Of a DNA stretch of 18,233 nt, positions 6,449 through 13,698 are shown one piece after another. The stretch is taken from contig DAOVKD010000001.1 of the NCBI GenBank assembly GCA_030631975.1, forward strand, positions 1-18,233, given 5' to 3'. Within the stretch, counting starts at the first letter, position 1; each line of letters opens with the position of its first letter. The notes below the pieces were generated by a model. The model saw nothing but the letters and a program-made list of their open reading frames with translations. It did no database searches and had not been told where the DNA came from. The DNA comes from Candidatus Woesearchaeota archaeon (GTDB taxonomy: Archaea; Nanobdellota; Nanobdellia; Woesearchaeales; GW2011-AR4). A program made the position numbers and the translations under genes.

Positions 6449-9400
6449 CTGAAAAAAGGACTGTTAGTATTATCAGCATTTACTTTCTTACTTGGAAGCA
6501 TTGGCTTATTTCTGTTGATGGGTAATTCAATAACGCAAAATTCAGTCAGTTATTCTGAGTTTTGCAATGCCAATGAAGAAAAATGCTTTAATAAAAATGT
6601 TCCATCGATAAGCTTAATGGGAATAAATTCAAAAGATATTCCACCGACTATAATAGAAACAAATTCGGAAGAAAATGGAAACGGCCCGTTTATTTTTATT
6701 GTTGAAGAAGAAAATGATGACCCTGTTAGCCTGCCAAATATAACAAATATATCTACTATAAGATATTTAGGAGGGTATGGCAGTACAGGTGGAGGCGGAG
6801 GTGGAGGTTCAAGAGGCTCAACACGCCATGTCTCAACGCCTATTTGCGGAGATGGAACAGTTGATTCTGAAGAAGAATGCGATGATGGCAATAATGTAAA
6901 TGGTGATGGCTGCGATGAGAATTGCAAAATAGAAATAGAAGATAAGGAAATTGGTTCACCTGATAATGAATGCAAGGAATTTGATTTTGATTTTGGTGTT
7001 GCAAAATGGGAGTGCAATGGTGGATGGACAGAAAGTGACACGATTTATTCTGGAACTTCTGTAACTGGAAATTGTGATTCAGCAGATTGGGATGTTGGAA
7101 CTTCTCCTGCTGATGGCATTGTTGTTAAAGCAGGGAACCCTGAAAGTGGAGGATATCATTATGCAGAAGATGGCACAAGCGGCACTTTAGATTTAGATAA
7201 AGACCTAAGCCATATAACTTTCTGCGGTTATGAAGAAGAAGAGCCTGTTTGTGGAAATGGAATAGTTGAAGGAGATGAAGAATGCGATGATGGAAATAAT
7301 GCAGATGGTGATGGTTGTAGTTCAACTTGTACATTTGAATGTTTAAGTGGCATGATATCTTATTGGAGATTAGATGAAACCTCTGGAACAACTGCTTATG
7401 ATTCATATGATAGTTATGATGGAACTCTAAATGGAGGGACATGGGCGCCTGGACAAATCTGGAATGGATTAAGCTTTGATGGAAATGATTATGTTGATTT
7501 AGGAGATGTCACACAATTAAATTCTGTATCAGCATTTACAATAATGGGTTGGATAAAACAAGACAGCAACACTGCTAATGAAAGAGTCTTCGATAAAATA
7601 AATAATGGAAATAATGATATTTCAGTTGCTCCTTATGGTGGTAAAATATATTTTGAAGTAGGAAACGGAGCAAATTCTTATGGTTACTGGAATGGGTACT
7701 CTTCAAATATTCCATCTGGAACATGGTATCATTTAGCTGCTGTTTATGATGGAAGTGGAGCAACAAATGCAGACAAAGCGAAGATATATGTTGATGGAGT
7801 TGAAAGAACTATGTCTTTTAGCGGAACAATTCCAGCAACTACTGCTAATCTTGCTGGCTACAGCTTTACATTATCTAGACCTGGAGATGATTTTAATGGC
7901 ATGATGGATGAAGTTGCTCTTTACAGCAGAGCTTTATCCTCTTCAGAAATATTAAGCCATTATAACAATGGTTTAGCTGGAAATGGTTATTGTGAAGAAT
8001 GCGGAAATGGAATCTTAGAAGGAAGTGAAGAATGTGATGACAGCAATAATGATAATAACGACGGTTGCAATGCTAACTGCAATTTGGAAATATGCGGAGA
8101 CAACATAGTTCAGGACGGCATAAGTGAAGAATGTGAATTGCCAGAGACTGATGATAATTCATACTGCTCACAAACTCCTTTAACTGACTGCAATGGAAAG
8201 AAATATGCTGAACGTGATGCTTATGGTTATTGTGATAAATACTGCGGCTGCATTGATGATACTTTCAATTACCAATGCGTAAAGGGAGAATGCAGCGCAC
8301 AATGCGATTCAGATGATGACTGCTCTGACTGCGATCCTCATACTATTGACACATGCAATTTAGATACCTGCATGTGCGAACATGAGCCACAGCCTTACTG
8401 CGGTGACGGAAATATTGACGCTGGAGAAGAATGCGACGATGGAAACAATGACAATAATGATGGTTGTGATGAGAACTGTAATCTAGAACTTCCAGATTGT
8501 GTTGATGCTGATTATGTATTTGATGTGGATTTAGGAGTTTGCGGGGATGGCTGCCATTCAACTTGCCCTCCGCAAGATACAGAGTCAATTAATGTTCCTG
8601 TTGGAGGCGCATATTCAGTTATCGGACAAGTGTGGAGAGGCCATCCGGGGCAATGCCAGACAAATGAGGACTTTTATTTAGAGATTAATACAGATACTGG
8701 CCTGGAAACTGAAGATGATGCTGATCCCTGCGCAATTACAGTTAGACTAGATGATTTAGGTGATTTTACATTTAATTCCGGCGCTAATAATATTATAATG
8801 CATACTGCTTCCACATGCCCTCCAGATACACATGCAAACAGTGTTTCATTGAAGAAATTGTGTTTATATGCAGAAGCGGTTTGCGGAGATGGTAAAGTAG
8901 ATCCTGGAGAAGAATGCGATGACGGAGTTAATAATGGTGTTTCATGCACTCCGCCTTATGGTGGAAGCTGCACTTATTGCTCAGATATTTGCGAAGAAAT
9001 AATTTTGGAAGATGGCTATTGTGGAGACGGTAATTTAGATGTTGGTCATGAAGAATGTGAATTGCCAGAGACTGATGATAATTCATACTGCCCACAAACA
9101 CCATTAACAGACTGCAATGGCAAGAAGTATGCTGAAAGAGATGAATATGGTAGCTGTAATGTAAATTGTGGCTGTGTAGACGATCCATTTGAAAATTATC
9201 AATGTGTAAAAGATAAATGCTATGCAGATTGTGGTAATAATGAAGACTGCCCAGGAGACAGTTGCGAAGTAACTTATGACGACACATGCCAAGATAAGAA
9301 ACTAGTTGACTATAATGGCAATAAAATAAAAGATGACTATACTAAAACTGATTCATGTGATGACACTTGTGATTTAGATGCATGTGAATGCTCTGATTGT

Positions 9401-12352
9401 CAAGTGGATTGCAGCGCAACACCACAAATTTATTGTGTAAAAGATGTTTGCGGCACAGAATGCGCTCTTGATGGTGACTGCCCATGTCCAGATGATGGTT
9501 GCGCAGGTAATAATTACTATGATTATCCAGAGCATGGTGAATGCAATGGGTGTATGTGTGATACAAGCACTCAGCCTTGTCATGGTCCCTGCAAACCTAC
9601 AATATCCTATAATGATCCTTTATGTGTAGGATGCGTAGATGACGATGACTGCAATAACCTAGATGATGATTATTGTGATAATGATTTGGTAAAGCATGAT
9701 GAAGGAAAATGTGTCAATTATGAATGCACAACAGAAACAACAACTGTAGAAGATTGTAATGATTTAGATGATGATTATTGTGATGGAAGCAGGATAATGC
9801 ATGATGATTATACATGCCTGGATGCTAGCTGTGTTTTAGATTCAACATCTTTAGTACAAGAATGCGATAATGGCTTGTATTGTGATGGACAAGAAACCTG
9901 CGAAGAAGATACAGCTCCTTTCTGCGCTGATGGAACTGATGTAAACTGTTTAGCTAATGATATTGATGGAGTTACAGAATGTTTCTATGATCCAGATAAA
10001 ATAGACTATACCTGGGATTACAGGGCAGAATTTATTTCAGAATGTGTTGAAGGTAATCCTGGATATCATTGTACAACAGGAGATGATACAATAAGTCATA
10101 CATGTGATGTTGGAAAATGTGATGCTGATTGTGTTGTTGCTGGTGACTGCCCGGAGAAATGTACTTCAAAATCTCATAAACTTTACCAAGATGTAGAATG
10201 CACAGATTGTGAATGCAAATATTCAAATTATGATTGTGTTGTTGGAAAATGCGGCGCACAATGCGATGAAGACACTGATTGCAATTGCCCAGGTGATTAT
10301 TGTGATGGTACAACTTTAGTTGATTATCCAGAACATGGAAGATGCGGAACAGCAGGCTCAGAAGGGTGCTTATGCCAAGTTGATACAGGATGTGGAGGAG
10401 ATTGCAAACCAACTTTATACCCTAATCATCCTAACTGCTTTGAATGTGGAAATGGTATTGTAGAAGGAGATGAAGAATGCGATGCTGGGGTTAATAATGG
10501 GCAACCTTGTGATCCTCCTTATGATGGTCAATGCACTTACTGTTCTGTTGAGTGTAAAGAAATCACATTGGTAGATGGTTATTGCGGAGATGGAAATTTT
10601 GATGTTGGATATGAAGAATGTGAACCTCCAGGAAATGATAACAATATGTATTGCCTGCAAACAGTAACAGAAGACTGCGATGGCAAGAAATACGGTACAA
10701 GAGATGATTATGGATATTGTAATGAATGTTGTGGTTGTATATACGATGCCTTTAGTTATCAATGCGTAAAAGATAAATGCTATGCAGATTGTGGTAATGA
10801 TGAAGACTGCCCAGGAGACAGCTGCGAAGTAACTTATGACGACACATGCCAAGATAAGAAACTAGTTGACTATAATGGAAATAAAATAAAAGATGACTAT
10901 ACTAAAACTGATTCATGTGATGACACCTGTGATTTAGATGCATGTGAATGCAGTGATTGTTCTGTGGATTGCAGCGCAACACCAGATGTTTATTGTGTAA
11001 AAGATATCTGTGGAGCTGAATGTGTTGTTGATGCTGATTGTGATGATGGTGATGTGTATACGATAGATACTTGCCTTGCTTGTGTATGCAAGCATGAATA
11101 TGTTCCTTATTGCGGGGATGGTATTGTAGAACCACCTGAAGAATGCGAAGCAGACGGTTTGTGGGGAGTAGAACATGAATATACATGCAACAAAGACAAT
11201 ACATATAATAAGTGTGTAGATTGTGAATACCAGCATGTTAATGAATGCAAACACTTCTGCAGTGCTGATCCAGAATGTGATGGTGTAGAGCCAAGCACAA
11301 TGCTGGAAACATGCGATGAATACGGCTTCAGTTATTTAGAGGATTACTGCGATGAAAATTGCCAGATTCAAGATGATAATTGTGAATCAGGTTATGATGG
11401 CTGTACAGCATCTCCGGAATGCGACGAGGAAAATCCATTTGCTATACTAAATCCTTTCTGTTCATATCAATGCGTGTACATACCTTCAGTTTGCGGAGAT
11501 GAAGCAGTAGAAGGATTAGAGGAATGCGATGACGGGGTTAATAACGGCATTCCATGTACTCCGCCGTATGATGGAAGCTGTACTTACTGCTCAGGCACAT
11601 GCAAGGAAATTACATTGACAGATGGCTATTGCGGGGATAATAATGTAGATGATGGTCATGAGGAATGCGATGATGGAAATAATGATGATAATGATGGCTG
11701 CAGCGCATTATGCCTAAATGAATATTGCGGTGATGGTGTTGAGCAAACTGGTGAAGAATGCGACGATGGTAATGATGTTAATGAAGATGAATGCAGAAAT
11801 GACTGCACATTGCCTTATTGCGGAGACGGTATTACAGATGCTAATGAAGAATGCGACGATGCAGGAAATAATGGTGTTCCATGTGATCCACAAGGTGGAA
11901 CCTGCACTTACTGCTCAGATGAATGTGAAGAAATTACTTTAATAGACGGTTATTGCGGAGATGGTGTAATAAATCCAGGAGAAGAATGCGAAGCAGATGG
12001 CTTGTGGGGAATAACGCATGAATATACATGCAACAAAGACAATACATATAATAAGTGTGTAGATTGTGAATACCAGCATGTTAATGAATGCAAACACTTC
12101 TGCAGTGCTTCACTAGAATGCAATGGTGTAGAGCCAAACACCATGTTAAAAGAATGTAGTTATGGGTTTGATTATCTAGAAGATTACTGTGATGAAAATT
12201 GCCAGATTCAAGATGATAATTGTGAATCAGATTACGGATGTACAGCATCTCAGGAATGCGACGAGGAAAATCCATTTGCACCATCAAATCCATACTGTAC
12301 AGAGCAATGCATTTATGAACCAGTTTGTGTAAGTGAAGAAGAAGTATGCTAA
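6449..12352 (+). CDS. Giant secreted Cys/Asp-rich repeat protein with LamG-like domain
   Basis: 1967 aa from a CTG start at 6449. The first clear downstream starts (TTG 6515, ATG 6518) would remove most of a signal peptide, KKGLLVLSAFTFLLGSIGLF. TAA directly precedes CTG, and GGTG lies 6 nt upstream. After a Gly-rich linker come about 15 repeats of the form CGDGxxxxxEECDDGNN...GC (DUF4215/Myxococcus Cys-rich type) and variants with EECELPETDDN or CTYCS. Other modules are an unassigned beta domain ending SHITFCGY (about 165-260), a LamG/concanavalin-like domain (about 300-512, ISYWRLDETSGTTAYD to MMDEVALYSRALSSSEI), and a beta domain at about 685-810. Cys makes up about one residue in eight or nine in the repeats, implying dense disulphides. 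It ends EEEVC with no membrane helix or visible sorting signal. Likely a surface adhesin or stalk protein; that role is inferred. Confidence 0.85.
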   Translation: MKKGLLVLSAFTFLLGSIGLFLLMGNSITQNSVSYSEFCNANEEKCFNKNVPSISLMGINSKDIPPTIIETNSEENGNGPFIFIVEEENDDPVSLPNITNISTIRYLGGYGSTGGGGGGGSRGSTRHVSTPICGDGTVDSEEECDDGNNVNGDGCDENCKIEIEDKEIGSPDNECKEFDFDFGVAKWECNGGWTESDTIYSGTSVTGNCDSADWDVGTSPADGIVVKAGNPESGGYHYAEDGTSGTLDLDKDLSHITFCGYEEEEPVCGNGIVEGDEECDDGNNADGDGCSSTCTFECLSGMISYWRLDETSGTTAYDSYDSYDGTLNGGTWAPGQIWNGLSFDGNDYVDLGDVTQLNSVSAFTIMGWIKQDSNTANERVFDKINNGNNDISVAPYGGKIYFEVGNGANSYGYWNGYSSNIPSGTWYHLAAVYDGSGATNADKAKIYVDGVERTMSFSGTIPATTANLAGYSFTLSRPGDDFNGMMDEVALYSRALSSSEILSHYNNGLAGNGYCEECGNGILEGSEECDDSNNDNNDGCNANCNLEICGDNIVQDGISEECELPETDDNSYCSQTPLTDCNGKKYAERDAYGYCDKYCGCIDDTFNYQCVKGECSAQCDSDDDCSDCDPHTIDTCNLDTCMCEHEPQPYCGDGNIDAGEECDDGNNDNNDGCDENCNLELPDCVDADYVFDVDLGVCGDGCHSTCPPQDTESINVPVGGAYSVIGQVWRGHPGQCQTNEDFYLEINTDTGLETEDDADPCAITVRLDDLGDFTFNSGANNIIMHTASTCPPDTHANSVSLKKLCLYAEAVCGDGKVDPGEECDDGVNNGVSCTPPYGGSCTYCSDICEEIILEDGYCGDGNLDVGHEECELPETDDNSYCPQTPLTDCNGKKYAERDEYGSCNVNCGCVDDPFENYQCVKDKCYADCGNNEDCPGDSCEVTYDDTCQDKKLVDYNGNKIKDDYTKTDSCDDTCDLDACECSDCQVDCSATPQIYCVKDVCGTECALDGDCPCPDDGCAGNNYYDYPEHGECNGCMCDTSTQPCHGPCKPTISYNDPLCVGCVDDDDCNNLDDDYCDNDLVKHDEGKCVNYECTTETTTVEDCNDLDDDYCDGSRIMHDDYTCLDASCVLDSTSLVQECDNGLYCDGQETCEEDTAPFCADGTDVNCLANDIDGVTECFYDPDKIDYTWDYRAEFISECVEGNPGYHCTTGDDTISHTCDVGKCDADCVVAGDCPEKCTSKSHKLYQDVECTDCECKYSNYDCVVGKCGAQCDEDTDCNCPGDYCDGTTLVDYPEHGRCGTAGSEGCLCQVDTGCGGDCKPTLYPNHPNCFECGNGIVEGDEECDAGVNNGQPCDPPYDGQCTYCSVECKEITLVDGYCGDGNFDVGYEECEPPGNDNNMYCLQTVTEDCDGKKYGTRDDYGYCNECCGCIYDAFSYQCVKDKCYADCGNDEDCPGDSCEVTYDDTCQDKKLVDYNGNKIKDDYTKTDSCDDTCDLDACECSDCSVDCSATPDVYCVKDICGAECVVDADCDDGDVYTIDTCLACVCKHEYVPYCGDGIVEPPEECEADGLWGVEHEYTCNKDNTYNKCVDCEYQHVNECKHFCSADPECDGVEPSTMLETCDEYGFSYLEDYCDENCQIQDDNCESGYDGCTASPECDEENPFAILNPFCSYQCVYIPSVCGDEAVEGLEECDDGVNNGIPCTPPYDGSCTYCSGTCKEITLTDGYCGDNNVDDGHEECDDGNNDDNDGCSALCLNEYCGDGVEQTGEECDDGNDVNEDECRNDCTLPYCGDGITDANEECDDAGNNGVPCDPQGGTCTYCSDECEEITLIDGYCGDGVINPGEECEADGLWGITHEYTCNKDNTYNKCVDCEYQHVNECKHFCSASLECNGVEPNTMLKECSYGFDYLEDYCDENCQIQDDNCESDYGCTASQECDEENPFAPSNPYCTEQCIYEPVCVSEEEVC
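7346..7980 (+). other. LamG/concanavalin A-like domain within the giant protein
   Basis: The translation has the classic LamG_3-type order: SYWRLDETSG, a FDGNDYVDLGD strand pair, FTIMGWIKQD, TWYHLAAVYDGS, KIYVDGVE, and a closing MMDEVALYSRALSSSEI. This is a beta-jelly-roll that in relatives binds glycans or other ligands. It is inserted between two Cys-rich repeats and is Cys-free, unlike its surroundings. Confidence 0.85.
8126..8225 (+). repeat. Internal direct repeat, copy 1 (partner 9050-9149)
   Basis: Encodes EECELPETDDNSYC, then TPLTDCNGKKYAERD. The copy 924 bp (308 codons) downstream is identical at the start (the first 47 bases from GAAGAATGTGAATTGCCAGA match) and later differs mainly at third codon positions. 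It is in-frame module duplication within the giant gene. Confidence 0.75.
9197..9454 (+). repeat. Internal direct repeat, copy 1 (partner 10757-11014)
   Basis: Aligned with a copy exactly 1560 bp (520 codons) downstream. Over 9201-9420 I count 10 mismatches in 220 bases, and only 5 in the first 190. The product contains YQCVKDKCYADCG, EDCPGDSCEVTYDDTC and KLVDYNGNKIKDDYTKTDSC. The same order of modules flanks both copies, so a unit of about 520 residues was duplicated and this part has been kept nearly identical. Confidence 0.85.
10757..11014 (+). repeat. Internal direct repeat, copy 2 (partner 9197-9454)
   Basis: Second copy of the 1560-bp-spaced duplication. The match starts at TTATCAATG and fades after the shared CAGCGCAACACCA and TATTGTGTAAAAGAT segments. 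Sequence outside the block is much more diverged, which points to recent duplication or gene conversion limited to this stretch. Confidence 0.85.
11147..11390 (+). repeat. Internal direct repeat, copy 1 (partner 11990-12230)
   Basis: Encodes EADGLWG, EYTCNKDNTYNKCVDCEYQ, HVNECKHFCSA, and later YCDENCQIQDDNCES. Positions 11174-11266 (93 bp) are identical to 12017-12109, and 11351-11390 (40 bp) are identical to 12191-12230. One codon has been lost between the two blocks in the second copy (offset falls from 843 to 840). Confidence 0.88.
11990..12230 (+). repeat. Internal direct repeat, copy 2 (partner 11147-11390)
   Basis: Second copy of the module near the C-terminus, containing 93-bp and 40-bp blocks that match copy 1 without mismatch. 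Silent positions are identical too, so the duplication is recent or the copies are being homogenised. Confidence 0.88.
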
Positions 12353-12389
12353 TTTACATTGCCTTAGATGGTCGTTGTGTAGGAATTTC

Positions 12390-12395
12390 TTTTTT
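12390..12395 (+). terminator. Oligo-T terminator after the giant gene
   Basis: Six T followed by AATTT, about 40 nt past the stop codon and just before the next promoter. It fits archaeal T-rich termination. Confidence 0.35.
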
Positions 12396-12409
12396 AATTT
12401 CAGAATGAA

Positions 12410-12420
12410 TATATTTATAA
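12410..12420 (+). promoter_or_regulatory. TATA-box promoter of the DUF4258/DUF2283 pair
   Basis: TATATTTATAA lies about 25-35 nt before the ATG at 12445. No ribosome-binding site is visible before the ATG, so a leaderless transcript is expected. Confidence 0.5.
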
Positions 12421-12444
12421 GCAAAAGATTATCATCCAATTATT

Positions 12445-12783
12445 ATGGATACAACAAAAATCATAGAATCTGTAAGCATTCATAGGCTCAAACGAATAAT
12501 TTCTGAATATAAATCGAAAATTAATGTAAGCCCTCACGCTCTTGATCATTTAAGCGATGCTCAAAGAAAAGTATTTAAAGAAGAGAACTTAAGAAATATT
12601 CTATCAAGAGAAACTCCAAGGGGTGTAGGGCTGCAGAGAAATGGAAGATATGCAGCCTTTTTTCGGAAAAAATGGGGCTATTTGAGAATAATATTTGAAT
12701 TGAAAAGTGACCGATTAGAAATAATAACTTTTATAAATACAGACTATATGCCTAATCTAAAACTATTGGAAGATAAAAAATGA
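12445..12783 (+). CDS. DUF4258-like protein, probable toxin of a small gene pair
   Basis: 112 aa. After an N-terminal helix (IHRLKRIISEYK) the sequence follows the DUF4258 pattern: VSPHALDHLSDAQRKVFKEE, a segment ILSRETPRGVGLQRNGRYAA, then beta strands GYLRIIFEL and LEIITFINTDYMP. DUF4258 proteins are thought to share the compact RelE/BrnT-type fold and are often encoded next to DUF2283 proteins. The stop codon overlaps the start of the next gene (ATGA at 12780-12783), so the two are translationally coupled. Leaderless promoter 25-35 nt upstream. RNase or other toxin activity has not been shown for this family as far as I can say; the role is inferred from the pairing. Confidence 0.65.
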   Translation: MDTTKIIESVSIHRLKRIISEYKSKINVSPHALDHLSDAQRKVFKEENLRNILSRETPRGVGLQRNGRYAAFFRKKWGYLRIIFELKSDRLEIITFINTDYMPNLKLLEDKK

Positions 12784-13166
12784 AAGGCAGACATCTTAAA
12801 GCATTAGGAAAAGGAGAATGCATTTACGATTATGTTAACGACTTATTATTATTTAAAATTAAAAATAGAGATTATTTGAAATCGTTAGATTTTGATAACC
12901 TTATTGTGGATATAGACAAGGAAGGATTTATTACTGGATTACGCATTTTTGATGCTTCTAAAATATTTAACATACCAAAACTTGCATTAAAAAATATTAA
13001 ATCGTTTAGATTCAACGCGAGAGTTGAAGATAAAAAAGTTACTATACAATTAGAATTTATACCAATATTAAGAAATAAACCATTAATTAAACAGGGACAA
13101 AATCTAGTTAGAGAAGCTATTGGTTCAGAGATTAATAATTCTGATGTTCTTTGTACTATTGCGTAA
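12780..13166 (+). CDS. DUF2283-like protein, probable antitoxin partner
   Basis: 128 aa. The N-terminal half carries the DUF2283 layout: YDYVNDLLLFKIKNRDY (normally YDxexDaLyikl), then LIVDIDKEGFITGLRIFDAS followed by a helix (KIFNIPKLALKNI). DUF2283 proteins are commonly about 60-80 aa, so the C-terminal half (strand-rich, KVTIQLEFIPILRNKP and onward) is an extension I do not recognise. The start ATG sits inside the upstream stop (ATGA), which fixes it. Together with the DUF4258-like gene it looks like a toxin-antitoxin module in which the order is toxin first. No DNA-binding domain is obvious. Confidence 0.62.
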   Translation: MKGRHLKALGKGECIYDYVNDLLLFKIKNRDYLKSLDFDNLIVDIDKEGFITGLRIFDASKIFNIPKLALKNIKSFRFNARVEDKKVTIQLEFIPILRNKPLIKQGQNLVREAIGSEINNSDVLCTIA

Positions 13167-13354
13167 ATCAGGAGGCAAAAGAGAAATGCCCTGCAGAAAG
13201 ACCTTTGCTTACCAGAGTCCCTGACAAGGAAACAATGATATTTTAATTCTAAAGTTTATTAATCCAGTTCTTAAAATTTAAATTGACATAATACTCTGGA
13301 TTAGGCTCTCACTCTCGTTTTTCATAGGAGAAAAGTTTACAAGTTCTCAGATAA
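13167..13354. other. Intergenic stretch without a supported gene
   Basis: No convincing gene. One plus-strand frame (13169-13243) reads QEAKEKCPAERPLLTRVPDK and a few more residues up to TAA, has no start codon near its beginning, and looks like a decayed coding fragment that I cannot assign. Two partial matches to the recurring AAAGTTT...AGTTCT sequence lie at about 13251-13273 and 13331-13347. Confidence 0.3.
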
Positions 13355-13612
13355 AATGAAGACTTGTTGAAAGAAAAAATAGTATATGCTATTTCATGTC
13401 AGTCTGCTAAGAATTTAGGTAAGAAAAGCATCAAATCAGGCACTAAATCTTATATAATGGGATATGATGATGATTTTATATTTGTTTTTGATAATTGGAA
13501 TTTTATGCATAAATTAGAGAAAAATGTGACGCCAGCAATTCTAGAGGAACAAGCAACTAAAGTATGGGCATGGGGAAACTTTCTTCATGCAAAATTAAGC
13601 TATACTAATTAA
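13355..13612 (+). pseudogene. Gene fragment resembling a caspase-like/CHAT-type family
   Basis: The open frame runs from a TAA (13352-13354) to TAA (13610-13612). It has no ATG in frame near its start; a TTG at 13364 would give 82 aa. An ATG at 13356 is in another frame and stops after four codons. The sequence IVYAISCQSAKNLGKKSIKS, then a Gly/Thr turn and YIMGYDDDFIFVFD, resembles the segment around the catalytic Cys of caspase-like (CHAT/clan CD) proteins, in which a strand ends in SCxS and is followed by a Gly-rich turn. The His-bearing part that should precede it is missing. I read it as the middle or C-terminal piece of a broken gene, although a short TTG-started protein cannot be excluded. 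Family assignment is tentative. Confidence 0.4.
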
Positions 13613-13622
13613 GACAGTGCCG

Positions 13623-13628
13623 TTTTTT
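13623..13628 (+). terminator. Oligo-T tract before the archaeosortase operon
   Basis: T6 followed by ATTATTT, 11 nt after the preceding stop codon and about 40 nt before the next TATA box. It fits archaeal T-rich termination. Confidence 0.35.
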
Positions 13629-13648
13629 ATTATTTACATTCTTAACCA

Positions 13649-13676
13649 CTATATAGTAATAGAAAGATTTATAAAT
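13649..13676 (+). promoter_or_regulatory. Promoter of the archaeosortase operon, with an operator-like site
   Basis: GATTTATAAAT (13666-13676) is the TATA box, 23-33 nt before the ATG at 13699, so the transcript is probably leaderless. Just upstream, CTATATAGTAA (13649-13659) is identical to the core of the operator-like palindrome before the MNT/HEPN pair (4435-4445). Chance matches are easy in AT-rich DNA, so shared control is only a possibility. Confidence 0.45.
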
Positions 13677-13698
13677 AAAAACCAATATTTTGTTATTT

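Noticed and set aside
10415..10852. Long antisense open frames across the giant gene (such as this 145-codon one, or 163 codons at 6550-7041)
   Set aside because: They arise because Asp/Cys/Gly codons on the plus strand rarely give stops on the minus strand. The predicted products are low-complexity His/Leu/Ile/Ser strings with no promoter or ribosome-binding site.
8880..12280. Regular repeats considered as a CRISPR array
   Set aside because: The repeats are in one long open frame, spaced by hundreds of bases in multiples of three, and encode Cys-rich modules; there are no short uniform repeats with unique spacers.
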